A stretch of DNA of 64,000 bases from Dyadobacter pollutisoli (GCF_026625565.1 NZ_CP112998.1:4280501-4344500), one strand, 5' to 3'; counted from the first letter of the stretch, positions 9,242 through 18,429 are shown. Numbers and translations are program-made. The notes: a model not told the origin generated them from the sequence alone.

Positions 9242-10219
9242 TTATATACTTCTCAGATCTTTGGCAGCGTAAGTAAGAAAAACCTGCTGGCCAATTTCAA
9301 GATCCAGCCGGTTCCGATAAAAAGCCAGCCTGTCATCTCCATTTATACACCGGATTTCCCAATGATTACCATGAAACCGTATGGCTTCTACCTTGCCCTG
9401 CCATTTACTTTTCTCGGGATGCTTGGTAGGCTTGATCTTTTCGGGCCTGATAAAGAAATCTTTGCTTCCATCCTTCCCGGAAAGCCAGTTGATGTCGCCT
9501 GTCAGCTCGGCTACGTAGCTATCAACAGGCTGATTATATACTTCCTGTGGTGTTCCCGTTTGAATTATTTTACCATTACGCAATACGGCAATCCGGTCCG
9601 ACCAGGCCAGGGCATCAGCTGCTTCATGTGTTACAAAAATGCAGCTCATTTTCTGCTGGTTTCGCATGGTTTCAATTGCGTTGCCCAGTACACGCCGGTT
9701 GTGGTTATCCAAATGTGCAAAAGGTTCGTCGAGCAGGAGTACATCCGGCTGCTCGGCCAGGGCTTTGGCAATGGCGGTACGTTGTTTTTCACCACCCGAC
9801 AGCAGCTTCGCCTTCTGATTTCTTACATAATCCAATCCGGCAGTAGTCATCAGTTCGGCTACTTTTTCTTTGCGGTATACCGTTTCGTAAAACCGGAGCG
9901 AGTAAGCAATATTCTCTTCAACGGTTTGATTTGGAAAAAGCTCAAATTCCTGATGAATGAGTTTAATAGACTCGTGACCGGGGATCAGCTCGCCGCTTAC
10001 TGGCTTCAATTCTTCTTCCTTGAAATAAATTTTACCTTGCTCCGCATCCAGGAATCTTCCCAGAATGCGAAGCAAGGTACTCTTACCCGACCCGCTTTCT
10101 CCTAAAACCCCCAGCCACTCACCTGCATTGAGCTGTAAATCAATGTCGGAAAGTACAGGATTGTTGCCAAAAGCTTTGGTGACAGATTGAGCGCGCAGGG
10201 TAATTTTTGTTTTTTTCAT
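9242..10219 (-). CDS. ABC transporter ATP-binding protein, CysA/PotA-like
   Basis: The 325-residue ATPase contains Walker A GESGSGKST (about residues 41-49), Q-loop HQEFELFP, signature LSGGEKQR, Walker B VLLLDEPF and switch HEAAD. The C-terminal 80 residues form a TOBE-like regulatory domain, as in importers for sulfate, iron or polyamines. No permease or binding protein is adjacent, so the substrate cannot be inferred. It follows the nitroreductase gene by 2 bases on the same strand, indicating one transcript, and is convergent with the DUF5686 gene, ending 6 bases from it. Confidence 0.85.
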   Translation of the reverse strand: MKKTKITLRAQSVTKAFGNNPVLSDIDLQLNAGEWLGVLGESGSGKSTLLRILGRFLDAEQGKIYFKEEELKPVSGELIPGHESIKLIHQEFELFPNQTVEENIAYSLRFYETVYRKEKVAELMTTAGLDYVRNQKAKLLSGGEKQRTAIAKALAEQPDVLLLDEPFAHLDNHNRRVLGNAIETMRNQQKMSCIFVTHEAADALAWSDRIAVLRNGKIIQTGTPQEVYNQPVDSYVAELTGDINWLSGKDGSKDFFIRPEKIKPTKHPEKSKWQGKVEAIRFHGNHWEIRCINGDDRLAFYRNRLDLEIGQQVFLTYAAKDLRSI

Positions 10220-10221
10220 TA

Positions 10222-10794
10222 TCAGGCCCAGCTCACTTTGTTTTCAATGGGCGTGCGGCGGGCAGGTGCTTCCGGCGCATCGTGATAACCCATGAAATAT
10301 AATCCAAGGCACTTCTGGTTTTCGGGTATGCCTGCGAATTTGGCAAGGAGATCCAGAATCGCAGGGCTGCTCCAATAAGAACCAATCCCATAGGCAGTCG
10401 CTGTAAGCCACATATTCTGCACTGCGCATGCCACCGAAGCGGTTTCTTCCCATTCCGGAAGTTTGTCGGGATGCAGTTCTGCGCAAATCAGCACTACAAC
10501 ATTGGATTTAAGGACTTTTTCACCTGCTGCGTCATATCTTGCCTGGGAAAACGATTCCGGAGGCGTTACTGTGCGATATCGTTCCGTGAAAAAGCCAGCC
10601 AGTTTGTTCAGGCTTTCGCCTTTGTAAACCACAAAACGCCATGGCTCAGTCAATTTATGGGTTGGGGCGTAATTTGCATTCTCAAGAATCGTCAGCAGGA
10701 TGTCCTCTGGGATGTCTTTTTCAATGTAGCTGGGTGGGAAAATACTGCGTCTGCTGCGAATGATATGATTTACTACTTCAACTGATTGTTCCAT
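10222..10794 (-). CDS. Nitroreductase family protein
   Basis: The protein is 190 residues from the ATG at 10794. The frame is open 36 bases further to another ATG, but MEQSVEVVNHII is the usual nitroreductase start. RSRRSIFPPSY near residue 11, NYAPTHKLTEPWRFVV near residue 40, and a GIGSYWSSP segment near residue 140 are FMN-binding family features (HNG/YdjA-like subfamily). It would be an FMN-dependent NAD(P)H oxidoreductase with unknown substrate. It is the first gene of a two-gene unit with the ABC ATPase and has a -7 box 34 bases upstream. Confidence 0.85.
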   Translation of the reverse strand: MEQSVEVVNHIIRSRRSIFPPSYIEKDIPEDILLTILENANYAPTHKLTEPWRFVVYKGESLNKLAGFFTERYRTVTPPESFSQARYDAAGEKVLKSNVVVLICAELHPDKLPEWEETASVACAVQNMWLTATAYGIGSYWSSPAILDLLAKFAGIPENQKCLGLYFMGYHDAPEAPARRTPIENKVSWA

Positions 10795-10827
10795 TCTAAT
10801 GATTTTACTTCTGTTTTGGTCAAAAAA

Positions 10828-10835
10828 CAAAGCTA
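10828..10835 (-). promoter_or_regulatory. -7 promoter box for the nitroreductase gene
   Basis: Read on the minus strand this is TAGCTTTG, matching TAnnTTTG. It lies 34 bases upstream of the ATG at 10794, which supports that start over the longer frame. Confidence 0.55.
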
Positions 10836-10993
10836 AGGATTATTGGCCCTTTTTGATAAGATCACCTGGGTTATAAGGAAAATTTACCGTCACCGGGTGT
10901 TACTTTGCCGCTAAACAATTATTTTACAGCCTGCCTGATCGAATTAAGCTAAATTGTCCCCGAAATTTACTCCATCCAAAAACCTGAAAACGT

Positions 10994-11314
10994 ATGCTTG
11001 TTACTACCACACCGAATATTGAGGGTAAAAAAATCATCAAATACATTGGATTAGTAAACGGCGAGGCCATTATCGGAGCCAATTTCTTCAAGGATTTCCT
11101 TGCGGGGATACGTGACGTAGTAGGCGGTCGCTCAGGATCTTACGAGCAGGGCCTGCGTGAGGCCAAGAGCATTGCGATCCGTGAAATGATGGATCAGGCA
11201 CAACGGCTGGGCGCCAATGCAGTGATCGGAGTGGATATAGACCTTGAGACGATCGGAGGAAGCAGTACGATGCTCATGGTAAGTGCCAACGGTACTGCGG
11301 TATGTTATGAATGA
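10994..11314 (+). CDS. YbjQ/UPF0145 family protein
   Basis: The 106-residue protein matches the YbjQ family along its whole length: start MLVTTTPNIEGKKI, central GGRSGSYEQGL, a helix REMMDQAQRLGANAVIGVDID, and an ending in GTAVCYE. These proteins form pentameric rings and are often annotated as heavy-metal-binding, but a biochemical role is not established. It stands alone, convergent with metF, whose stop is 18 bases away. Length and conservation are normal. Confidence 0.85.
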   Translation: MLVTTTPNIEGKKIIKYIGLVNGEAIIGANFFKDFLAGIRDVVGGRSGSYEQGLREAKSIAIREMMDQAQRLGANAVIGVDIDLETIGGSSTMLMVSANGTAVCYE

Positions 11315-11332
11315 TACCGCAGCTTTCATTTT

Positions 11333-12289
11333 TTAGAAAACCTGTCTGGCGATCTGCGAAACATTATCGGACTTGCCCATTGTGTAAAAATGAAGCACGG
11401 GTACTCCGTATGCCATCAGCTCCTTACATTGCTGGATCCCCCATTCAACGCCTACCTGACGGACGTCTTTGTCGGAAGCACACTTATTAACCTCATCTAC
11501 CAGTTCCTTGGGGAATTCCAAATGAAAAATATCGGCCAGAACTGATAACTGCTTCCGCGTAGATAGTGGTTTAAGACCCGGAATGACCGGAACCGTAATA
11601 CCTTCCGCGCGGCATCTTTCCACAAACTGAAAGTATTTCTGGTTATCGAAAAACATCTGGGTAACTATATAATTGGCGCCCAGCTCTATTTTTCTTTTCA
11701 AATGCGCGTAATCGGTGTCAAAGCTCGTTGCATCGAAGTGTTTTTCAGGGTAACCTGCTACACCGATACAAAAATCAGTAGCGTGCATTTCGGTTTCGGC
11801 ATTGAGCAAAATACCTTTATTCATATTGTCAACCTGAGTGACCAGTTCCGAGGCGTAGGTATGTCCGCCAGCTTTCGGCTTGAAAATGCCGGCAGATTTT
11901 TCGGGATCGCCCCGTAGCACAAGCACATTGTCGATCCCGAGGTAATACAGATCGATCAGGACATCTTCGGTTTCGTCTTTGGTGAACCCTCCACAAATCA
12001 CATGCGGCACCGCGTCCACATGAAACCGCTCCATCAGCCTGGCGCAAATCCCGACAGTACCAGGTCTTTTACGGATCGGTATACGTTCAATCGTCCCATC
12101 GCTGGCCACCCTGTCGATCAGCTCCTCTCTATGATAGGTCACATCCACAAACGGAGGTTTGAATTCCATAAGAGGTTCGATTGAATTCAGCAATTCGTTG
12201 ATATTCTGACCCTTTAAAGGTGGGATAATCTCAATGGAGAACAATGTTTTGCCTTCGGCCCGGCGAATGAACTCGGTAACTTTGGTCAT
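11333..12289 (-). CDS. metF: Methylenetetrahydrofolate reductase
   Basis: The 318-residue enzyme reduces 5,10-methylene-THF to 5-methyl-THF with FAD, supplying the methyl group for methionine. The start is set at the ATG at 12289 (MTKVTEFIRRAEGKTLFSIEI), because the 35 upstream residues of the open frame run through a terminator hairpin and are not conserved. Family features include FSIEIIPP near residue 20, DVTYH near residue 55, RGDPEK near residue 125 and NYIVTQMFFDNQ near residue 205. A structured leader with an intrinsic terminator lies 73 bases upstream and may control it. metX, another methionine gene, is 21 kb away. Confidence 0.9.
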   Translation of the reverse strand: MTKVTEFIRRAEGKTLFSIEIIPPLKGQNINELLNSIEPLMEFKPPFVDVTYHREELIDRVASDGTIERIPIRKRPGTVGICARLMERFHVDAVPHVICGGFTKDETEDVLIDLYYLGIDNVLVLRGDPEKSAGIFKPKAGGHTYASELVTQVDNMNKGILLNAETEMHATDFCIGVAGYPEKHFDATSFDTDYAHLKRKIELGANYIVTQMFFDNQKYFQFVERCRAEGITVPVIPGLKPLSTRKQLSVLADIFHLEFPKELVDEVNKCASDKDVRQVGVEWGIQQCKELMAYGVPVLHFYTMGKSDNVSQIARQVF

Positions 12290-12361
12290 GAAATGGGTTG
12301 GTGTGTTCCAAAAGACTACAAATGAACACGATTTAAATATGCTAACCAATTTGTATAGCAC

Positions 12362-12395
12362 AAAAAAATGGCCTACCGCATTACAGTAGGCCATT
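12362..12395 (-). terminator. Intrinsic terminator upstream of metF
   Basis: On the minus strand AATGGCCTAC pairs perfectly with GTAGGCCATT (10 bp, 9-base loop) and is followed by seven T residues. It points leftward and lies between the leader RNA and metF, so it is either an attenuator or the end of a separate small RNA. Confidence 0.85.
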
Positions 12396-12490
12396 CCACG
12401 TAAACCCTCCTCTATCAGTGTTCGTCAAAAATGTTATGGGGTGTCTGACAGGGCGTCAGTCCCTCAGCAACAATTTGCTTGACTGAATAC
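12396..12490 (-). ncRNA. Structured leader or small RNA upstream of metF, unassigned
   Basis: Read on the minus strand, TCAGT (12486-12482) can pair with ACTGA (12419-12415), enclosing two hairpins. One is AGCAA/TTGCT (12479-12466) with a 4-base loop. The other is GGG-CTGAC/GTCAG-CCC (12463-12438). The intrinsic terminator follows directly. This three-way-junction plus terminator layout is typical of a riboswitch attenuator, and the downstream gene is metF. It lacks the SAM-I core (GGCAACC and GGTGCTAA), so I cannot name it. The pairing is by eye. The region from 12491 to 12700 is AT-rich and I see nothing else in it. Confidence 0.5.
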
Positions 12491-12700
12491 TAATAACTAA
12501 AATTCTGTGCCAAATTATTAAACAAAGTGTTAGAGAACAATTTATATCAAACTTTTTTTATTGAACCGTAGATTAAGTACTACATTTTTCCTGAATGATC
12601 CATTAATTTTTGATTCTGTACAGTTACTTATGAACGTTCACTGTTTCCAAATTCAGCAAATCCGGGAATTCATTCCCCAAAAAGTGTAGTAGGCTAGATT

Positions 12701-13162
12701 TCAGGGCTGAACCTGCCTCGTCATCTCAATATGTTCCAGATTGTCTTCCAGATACATCTCACCTGACTGCTCGAAAAAGAATGATTCATAAAATCTTTTC
12801 AGGTACAGCTGCGCACCGATACGTATGATGCTTTTGCCATACAGTTCTTCCAGTTTTTCAATGGATACATTCAAAAGCTCAATGCCCAGGCCCTCCCCTC
12901 TTCCTTTTCCCGAAACCGCGATCCTCCCGATCGAGGGATACTCGTAGGATAAACCAGCCGGAACAATCCGTGCGACCGCCATAATGGTATCACCACGGTA
13001 ACCGCAAACGTGGAGACATTTTTGGTCTTTGTTGTCCAGATCCAGAAAGTTACAATTCTGTTCGACCACAAAAACCTCACATCTTAACCTGAGCAATGCA
13101 TATAATTCTTCTTTGGAAAGCTCCTCAAACGTTTTGAAACGCCATTCTAATTTTAAATTCAT
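12701..13162 (-). CDS. elaA: GNAT family acetyltransferase, ElaA type
   Basis: The 153-residue protein has the ElaA pattern: LYALLRLRCEVFVVEQNC near residues 21-38, then a D-N-K-D-Q-K-C-L-H segment, the acetyl-CoA-binding GRIAVSGKGRGEGLGIELL near residues 79-97, and a late AQLYLKRFYESFFF. It is an N-acetyltransferase of the GCN5 fold. The natural substrate of ElaA proteins is not established. It is divergent from yebC across a 123-base intergenic region, and its ATG is at 13162. Confidence 0.85.
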   Translation of the reverse strand: MNLKLEWRFKTFEELSKEELYALLRLRCEVFVVEQNCNFLDLDNKDQKCLHVCGYRGDTIMAVARIVPAGLSYEYPSIGRIAVSGKGRGEGLGIELLNVSIEKLEELYGKSIIRIGAQLYLKRFYESFFFEQSGEMYLEDNLEHIEMTRQVQP

Positions 13163-13214
13163 TTAGCCTTTCGTTCTTGTATGGAATATTTTACCTGATA
13201 TTAGCCGTCTTTTA

Positions 13215-13222
13215 TAAATTTG
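13215..13222 (+). promoter_or_regulatory. -7 promoter box for yebC
   Basis: TAAATTTG matches TAnnTTTG and lies 63 bases before the yebC ATG. I found no clear -33 TTTG at the ideal spacing. Confidence 0.5.
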
Positions 13223-13285
13223 CATCATAATTACGGACTGCAGGACAATTAAAGTAAAAAAATTAACTACTAATACATTACAAGC

Positions 13286-14002
13286 ATGGGAAGAGCATAT
13301 GAGTATAGAAAGGCAAGAATGTTTAAACGTTGGGACAAAATGGCCAAAACCTTCACCAGGATTGGAAAAGATATTGTCCTGGCTGTAAAAGGCGGAACTG
13401 CCGATCCCAACACAAATGCGAGGCTCAGGGTACTTCTTCAGAACGCACGAGCAGCCAATATGCCCAAGGAAACTGTTGAACGTGCAATAAAAAGAGCTAC
13501 TTCGAAAGATCAGGACGACTATAAGGAAATGGTATACGAGGGTTACGGCCCACACGGTGTTGCCATTTTGGTTGAAAGTACCACCGATAATCCCACCAGG
13601 ACCGTTGCCAACGTCAGAAGCTATTTCAATAAGCTTGGTGGCAGCTTAGGAACGATGGGTATGCTGGATTTCATTTTTGACAGAAAATGTATCTTCAAAA
13701 TAAAAAACAATGGCGGCAAGGACCTGGAAGAACTGGAATTCGAATTGATCGATGTGGGTGGTGAGGAAGTTTTCCTCGATGAAGAAACCAACCTGATCAA
13801 TATTTACGGCGAATTTTCAGCATTTGGCGCATTGCAGCATTACCTCGAAGATAATGGTTATGAGATCGTTGAGGCTGATTTTGAACGTATCCCCAATGAT
13901 ACCAAGTCACTCAGTGACGAAGAAGTTGCCGAGGTAGAGAAGCTGATCGAGAAAATAGAAGACGACGACGACGTTCAGCGTGTATACCATAACATGGGCT
14001 GA
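13286..14002 (+). CDS. YebC/PmpR family protein
   Basis: The 238-residue protein matches YebC along its length: start MGRAYEYRKARMFKRWDKMAK, then GGTADPNTNARLR near residue 46, MPKETVERAIKRA near residue 65, EGYGPHGVAILVE near residue 85, and the ending in EDDDDVQRVYHN. Family members are described as DNA-binding regulators. Some YebC proteins and mitochondrial TACO1 assist translation of difficult peptide stretches. Which role applies here is unclear. The bacterial norm of AGHSKW at the start is replaced by GRAYEYRKA, common in Bacteroidota. Confidence 0.9.
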   Translation: MGRAYEYRKARMFKRWDKMAKTFTRIGKDIVLAVKGGTADPNTNARLRVLLQNARAANMPKETVERAIKRATSKDQDDYKEMVYEGYGPHGVAILVESTTDNPTRTVANVRSYFNKLGGSLGTMGMLDFIFDRKCIFKIKNNGGKDLEELEFELIDVGGEEVFLDEETNLINIYGEFSAFGALQHYLEDNGYEIVEADFERIPNDTKSLSDEEVAEVEKLIEKIEDDDDVQRVYHNMG

Positions 14003-14006
14003 TCCC

Positions 14007-14453
14007 TCAGTGCAGGGCCAGTATAGCATGCTGTTTTTTCATAAATTCAAATTTACCGCCCACCTCCTTACCCAGTAGCGAGGCGCCGACGGGCGAAGAA
14101 GATGAGACTGCCAAAACGGTCTCATTTTCTATTTTTATAGTACCCAGGCTCACTGCAATAAAAAACCAGCCGGCAGTAGTTTCCAGCAGCGATCCCACTG
14201 CACTGCGACTACTGACCTCACTCTGACTAATCCGCTCCAGTATCAATCTTTCCAGCCTTACCTGCTCATACTGGCGTGCATGCATGTTACGATCCAGCTG
14301 TCCCATCGACCGCGATGTTTCGTATTTGTCTCCCATTGAGCTTTTCCCCTGGTCATTTGCAGACTCCTGGGCTGCTTCCATTGCATTCCAGGCAACCTGC
14401 ATACGTTCTTCCAAAAGTGCTTTCAAATAGGTGATTAATACTGACTTGTTCAT
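14007..14453 (-). CDS. GreA/GreB-like transcription factor
   Basis: The 148-residue protein has an N-terminal helical region with GKSSMGDKYETSRSM (about residues 36-50), like the coiled-coil of Gre factors. The C-terminal domain ends SSSSPVGASLLGKEVGG (about residues 116-132), matching the Gre signature SPLGxALLGKKxGD. Gre factors enter the secondary channel of RNA polymerase and stimulate cleavage of backtracked RNA. This divergent version may instead compete for the channel. Databases sometimes label such Bacteroidota proteins as 3-oxoacyl-ACP synthase, which the sequence does not support. It is convergent with yebC, 4 bases apart. Confidence 0.7.
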   Translation of the reverse strand: MNKSVLITYLKALLEERMQVAWNAMEAAQESANDQGKSSMGDKYETSRSMGQLDRNMHARQYEQVRLERLILERISQSEVSSRSAVGSLLETTAGWFFIAVSLGTIKIENETVLAVSSSSPVGASLLGKEVGGKFEFMKKQHAILALH

Positions 14454-14780
14454 TGTGCTGGTGCCTGTCGGGATGCTTTATGATGTGACTACAAAGCATC
14501 AAAGATAAATGCGCCCTGCTGCATTACCCTGCTTCTACATTAAGAATTCTGTAAAACGCATTCCACTGCTTAATATTTCGCATTAAGCCAACAATAAATA
14601 CTACGAAAAATATAACTAAATAAACTTCGATATACTTATAACACTTCGAAGGCATCTACTTTTCGTAAATAATTGAAAAATAAGTAGTTAACTAGTAACA
14701 TTCGTCAAAAAAATACTTATAAAATTAGTATTTACTAAATATTAAATATAAATTTTACCCTGAACACTATCCCTCTTATC
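14454..14780. other. AT-rich intergenic region without a recognised gene
   Basis: This stretch lies between the divergent Gre-like gene and the CotH/lamin-tail gene. It becomes very AT-rich toward 14780. I see no TAnnTTTG box, hairpin with T-tract or small open frame that I would defend. It probably holds the promoters for both neighbours. Confidence 0.5.
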
Positions 14781-17700
14781 ATGAGATATTTATACAACAC
14801 TATCTTCCTTGTCGCATTGCTTGTTTTCTTCGAATGCAACGCACAATCCGTCTACATTAACGAGCTAATGGCTTCCAATTCCAACGCTTATGCTGATCAG
14901 AATGGCGAGGACGAGGACTGGATAGAACTTTACAATGCAGGAGTTTCAACTGTTGATCTGGGTGGCTATTATGTATCCGATGATCCTGGTGAGCTGAAAA
15001 AATTTCAGCTGCCTTCTGGCACCGGTGAGTATGTGATGACGCCGGGGTCATTCCTGATTCTATGGGCTAGCGGCACCACAGTCCTACCCAGGCACCTGAA
15101 TTTTAACCTGAGTGGCGACGGAGAGCAATTTTTCCTAATGACACCGGGTGAAGTCATTGTCGATCAGATCACTTTTCCAAAACAGAGGGTAGACATTTCT
15201 TATGGCCGAAAAACCAATGGAGGTGCTGAGATCGTCTATTTTTCGCCGTCCTCGCCCAACGCAAGCAATGTTGCCGCCAACTCGTTTACTGGTATTTCTG
15301 CCCCGCCGACCATGAGTGCTACCAGCGGTTTTTTTCAAAATCCGTTTACATTGACAATATCGTCCACCGTGCCTGGCTCTGAAATTTTCTATACCACCGA
15401 CGGCTCCGAACCCGATAAAAACAACATAACAGCGCCCGGCACCGCTTACCAGTTCAAGAACGTGTACCCGCAAGATCCCGGGCAATCCGCCGGACCTACT
15501 TTTACGAATTATTACCTGACTATTAAACAAGTCACGCCTGTCAATGTGTCCGTGGTCGACAAATCAACTCAGCCGGATGTTTTCGCCGCTATATCCACCA
15601 CTAATGATTTTACGCCGACTTACGCCTCTGTGCCTGTCAAACCGGCGTACAAAGGAATGGTGGTGAGAGCGAAAGTGTATGAACCCGGCAAGTTACCCAG
15701 CGAGACCATATCCAGATCGTTTTGGTTTACGGCCAACGGACTGCCGAAATCAAGCCTTCCTGTTTTCTCGATCAAAACAAGTCCTGATAATATGTTTGAC
15801 TATGTGAAAGGAATTGGTGTTGCAGGAAAAGATTTTGTCGATTGGCGAAATAATAACCCTTCTGCCGGTTCCTTTGCTCAGCCTGTGGGCAATTACTACC
15901 GAGGCGATGAAATACCCGTCAATGTGGAAATGCTGGTAGACGGCGTGCCGGTCCTCAATCAGGAACTTGGGCTTCGCATTCATGGTGCAGGCTCCCGTAC
16001 CCACGACAAAAAAAGTTTCAGGCTGTATTCGACGGGCGAAAATGCATCGCAGAGCAATATTGACTACCCCATATTCCCGTCACAGCCTTTCCATACATTT
16101 AAAAGGCTTTTGTTAAGAAATTCGGGGAATGACTACGAAAGGATACTTTTCAAAGATGCATACATTCATCAGATCGGTAAAGGTCTCAACATTGAACTAC
16201 AAGATTACCGACCAGCCGTCACCTATCTGAACGGTGAGTACTGGGGCATTCATAATGTAAGGGAACGACTCGACGAGTACTACTACGCCAGTCACTACGC
16301 CCTGGAACCCGACAACATCGAATTCTTTGCAGACCCGGATATTTCAGGTAACACCGGCCATTATGCCGACCTGTCCAATTACATTAAGACCCATGATATG
16401 GCGGATGGTACGAACTATAACTATGCCCTTGCACGCATGGATATGGACAATTTCATTGATTATTGTGTACTGGAATTATATTGTGCCAACTGGGACTGGC
16501 CCTATGGGAACGTCACCTATTGGCGGCATAAGGTACCTTACAATCCAGCCGCCGGGGCCGGAAAAGATGGACGGTGGAGGTGGGCGTTGTTCGATGTTGA
16601 TCTGAGCTTTGAAGACCTGGCGGCCGATCAGTTCGGAAAAGCATTGGGCGCACCTGATTTCCTTTTGCAATACTTGTTGCCGAATACAACATTCCGCAAT
16701 AAACTCATCAACCGGTATGCCGATCTGATCAACTCTTACTTTCAACCTCAGCGCTTGCTGGATCAGATAGCGGTTTGTAAAAGCGCCATCATTAACGAGA
16801 TCCCCGAGAACATCAAGCGCTGGAACCGGCCTTCGAGCTTTGCCACCTGGGAGGCGAATATTAATCTCATGGTCAATTTTGCGACCAATCGCCCCAGTGT
16901 TGCACGCGGTCACATTCAGAATCGATTTAACCTCGTCGATGGCACCCGGGTAATTACTGTGAATGTTTCCAATACGGCACACGGATATGTGAAGGTGAAC
17001 ACCATTGATATTTTGCCAACAACGCCGGGGCTAGCTGCTAATCCCTATCCCTGGAGTGGCACTTACTTCAAAAACGTGTCGATATCGCTCACAGCCATTC
17101 CAAAACCCGGATTTAAATTTTTGCAGTGGGAAAATATCACAACAAGTGCCGTGCTGACCACCCCTACCATCGATTTTATTCCTTCATCAGGCTCAAACTA
17201 CAGGGCTGTTTTTGCTACGGATGTCGCACCTGTGCAGGTTCCTGCGCCTCTGGATGCCAGCGCTTGTGTATACAATTTCAATTCATGGGCGTCAGACGCC
17301 GCCTCAGGCACCTTTCCTCCGAATATGGGTTTTGTTTACATGGCAAATGACGATCCCGAACTGGCATCAGCGGTCGTGGGCTTCACCAGCGGTGTTTACA
17401 ACTTCACGAGCAAAACGAGGATCAATGGCCTTGGCGCCGATGGTATTTCATTTATTAACACTGGCAATGCTGCTGGAAACGTGGGATATCCGGGAATGAA
17501 ACTCGGAGGTGCTATCCTGGCCCTTAACACAACAGGAAAAACGCAGGTTAGCGTAAAATGGACTGGTGGCACGGTCACCCCCAATTTCCGTCCTTATGCG
17601 ATAAGGTTACAATATCGACTTTCAGAAACGGGTGCCTTTACGGATGTGCTCAATGCCAGTAGCCAGCCTGTTCAATATTTACGGTCAGCTACGGCAGGGC

Positions 17701-18395
17701 ATTCACAGGTGATCGATTGGGTACAACTCCCCGCAGCAGCCCTGAACCAGCCCTACGTGCAGCTGTTGTGGCGATATTACTGTACAGATGCTACGATCTC
17801 CGGTGCCCGCGATGAATTGCGCTTGGACGAGATTTCGATACAATCCTGTACCAACCCGCTACCAGTTTCGCTGGTACGGTTCGATGCCAAAGCAATGGAG
17901 GACCAGGTGAATGTGACCTGGGAAACGAGCGATGAGGTGAACAATGATCACTTTGACGTGGAGCGGTCTGCGGATGGCAAAAATTGGAGTCTGATCAAGT
18001 CGGTTGCAGGAAATGGTACCAGCCATCAATCCAACCAGTACTGGGTTATGGATGAGCAACCGCTGGGAGGCAGAAGTTATTATCGCCTCAAACAGGTAGA
18101 CCATGACCAAACCTATACTTACTCCCACATGGTATCAGTAATGCGTCAGGCGTCGAAGGAGCCAATGCTTTATCCTAATCCCGTAAAAAGCATGCTTAGG
18201 GTGGCACTCGCGCAGCCCTGCGACGTGACATCTTACATTATTACCGATGCGACTGGTCAGGCACGCAAAAATGGCAAGGCAGCAGGTTGCAATGAGCTGG
18301 CTATTCCCGTCGAAAACCTGGGTTCGGGCCTGTATATCATTCAAATCAAAACAAAAGACGGAACATTTGTCAATTTGAAATTCATGAAAGAGTAA
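14781..18395 (+). CDS. Secreted CotH-family protein with lamin-tail domain and type IX (type A) sorting signal
   Basis: This 1204-residue protein has a signal peptide (1-21). A lamin-tail domain follows (about 22-130, with VYINELMASN and DEDWIELYNAG), then a chitobiase-like beta domain (about 175-230, with YTTDGSEPD). The CotH-like kinase region is about 310-640 (LGLRIHGAGSRTHDKKSFRLY, YLNGEYWGIHNVRERLDEYY, FDVDLSFED). Next come an InlB/Listeria-type repeat-like segment and a jelly-roll-like region. The C-terminal sorting domain (LYPNPVKSMLRVAL to IQIKTKDGTFVNLKFMKE) directs export by the type IX system and surface anchoring. CotH proteins phosphorylate spore coat proteins in Bacillus. The substrate here is unknown. 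Confidence 0.85.
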   Translation: MRYLYNTIFLVALLVFFECNAQSVYINELMASNSNAYADQNGEDEDWIELYNAGVSTVDLGGYYVSDDPGELKKFQLPSGTGEYVMTPGSFLILWASGTTVLPRHLNFNLSGDGEQFFLMTPGEVIVDQITFPKQRVDISYGRKTNGGAEIVYFSPSSPNASNVAANSFTGISAPPTMSATSGFFQNPFTLTISSTVPGSEIFYTTDGSEPDKNNITAPGTAYQFKNVYPQDPGQSAGPTFTNYYLTIKQVTPVNVSVVDKSTQPDVFAAISTTNDFTPTYASVPVKPAYKGMVVRAKVYEPGKLPSETISRSFWFTANGLPKSSLPVFSIKTSPDNMFDYVKGIGVAGKDFVDWRNNNPSAGSFAQPVGNYYRGDEIPVNVEMLVDGVPVLNQELGLRIHGAGSRTHDKKSFRLYSTGENASQSNIDYPIFPSQPFHTFKRLLLRNSGNDYERILFKDAYIHQIGKGLNIELQDYRPAVTYLNGEYWGIHNVRERLDEYYYASHYALEPDNIEFFADPDISGNTGHYADLSNYIKTHDMADGTNYNYALARMDMDNFIDYCVLELYCANWDWPYGNVTYWRHKVPYNPAAGAGKDGRWRWALFDVDLSFEDLAADQFGKALGAPDFLLQYLLPNTTFRNKLINRYADLINSYFQPQRLLDQIAVCKSAIINEIPENIKRWNRPSSFATWEANINLMVNFATNRPSVARGHIQNRFNLVDGTRVITVNVSNTAHGYVKVNTIDILPTTPGLAANPYPWSGTYFKNVSISLTAIPKPGFKFLQWENITTSAVLTTPTIDFIPSSGSNYRAVFATDVAPVQVPAPLDASACVYNFNSWASDAASGTFPPNMGFVYMANDDPELASAVVGFTSGVYNFTSKTRINGLGADGISFINTGNAAGNVGYPGMKLGGAILALNTTGKTQVSVKWTGGTVTPNFRPYAIRLQYRLSETGAFTDVLNASSQPVQYLRSATAGHSQVIDWVQLPAAALNQPYVQLLWRYYCTDATISGARDELRLDEISIQSCTNPLPVSLVRFDAKAMEDQVNVTWETSDEVNNDHFDVERSADGKNWSLIKSVAGNGTSHQSNQYWVMDEQPLGGRSYYRLKQVDHDQTYTYSHMVSVMRQASKEPMLYPNPVKSMLRVALAQPCDVTSYIITDATGQARKNGKAAGCNELAIPVENLGSGLYIIQIKTKDGTFVNLKFMKE

Positions 18396-18429
18396 AATAA
18401 TTCTTTCATGCACGAAGCCTCGGATCGTC

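Noticed and set aside
9362..10105. Long 247-codon frame antisense to the ABC ATPase
   Set aside because: The opposite strand has all ATPase motifs, and this frame reads as a typical codon-bias shadow.
12362..12490. Assigning the metF leader to the SAM-I riboswitch class
   Set aside because: A GAGGGACTG-like segment recalls the S-box, but GGCAACC and GGTGCTAA are missing, so it is left unassigned.
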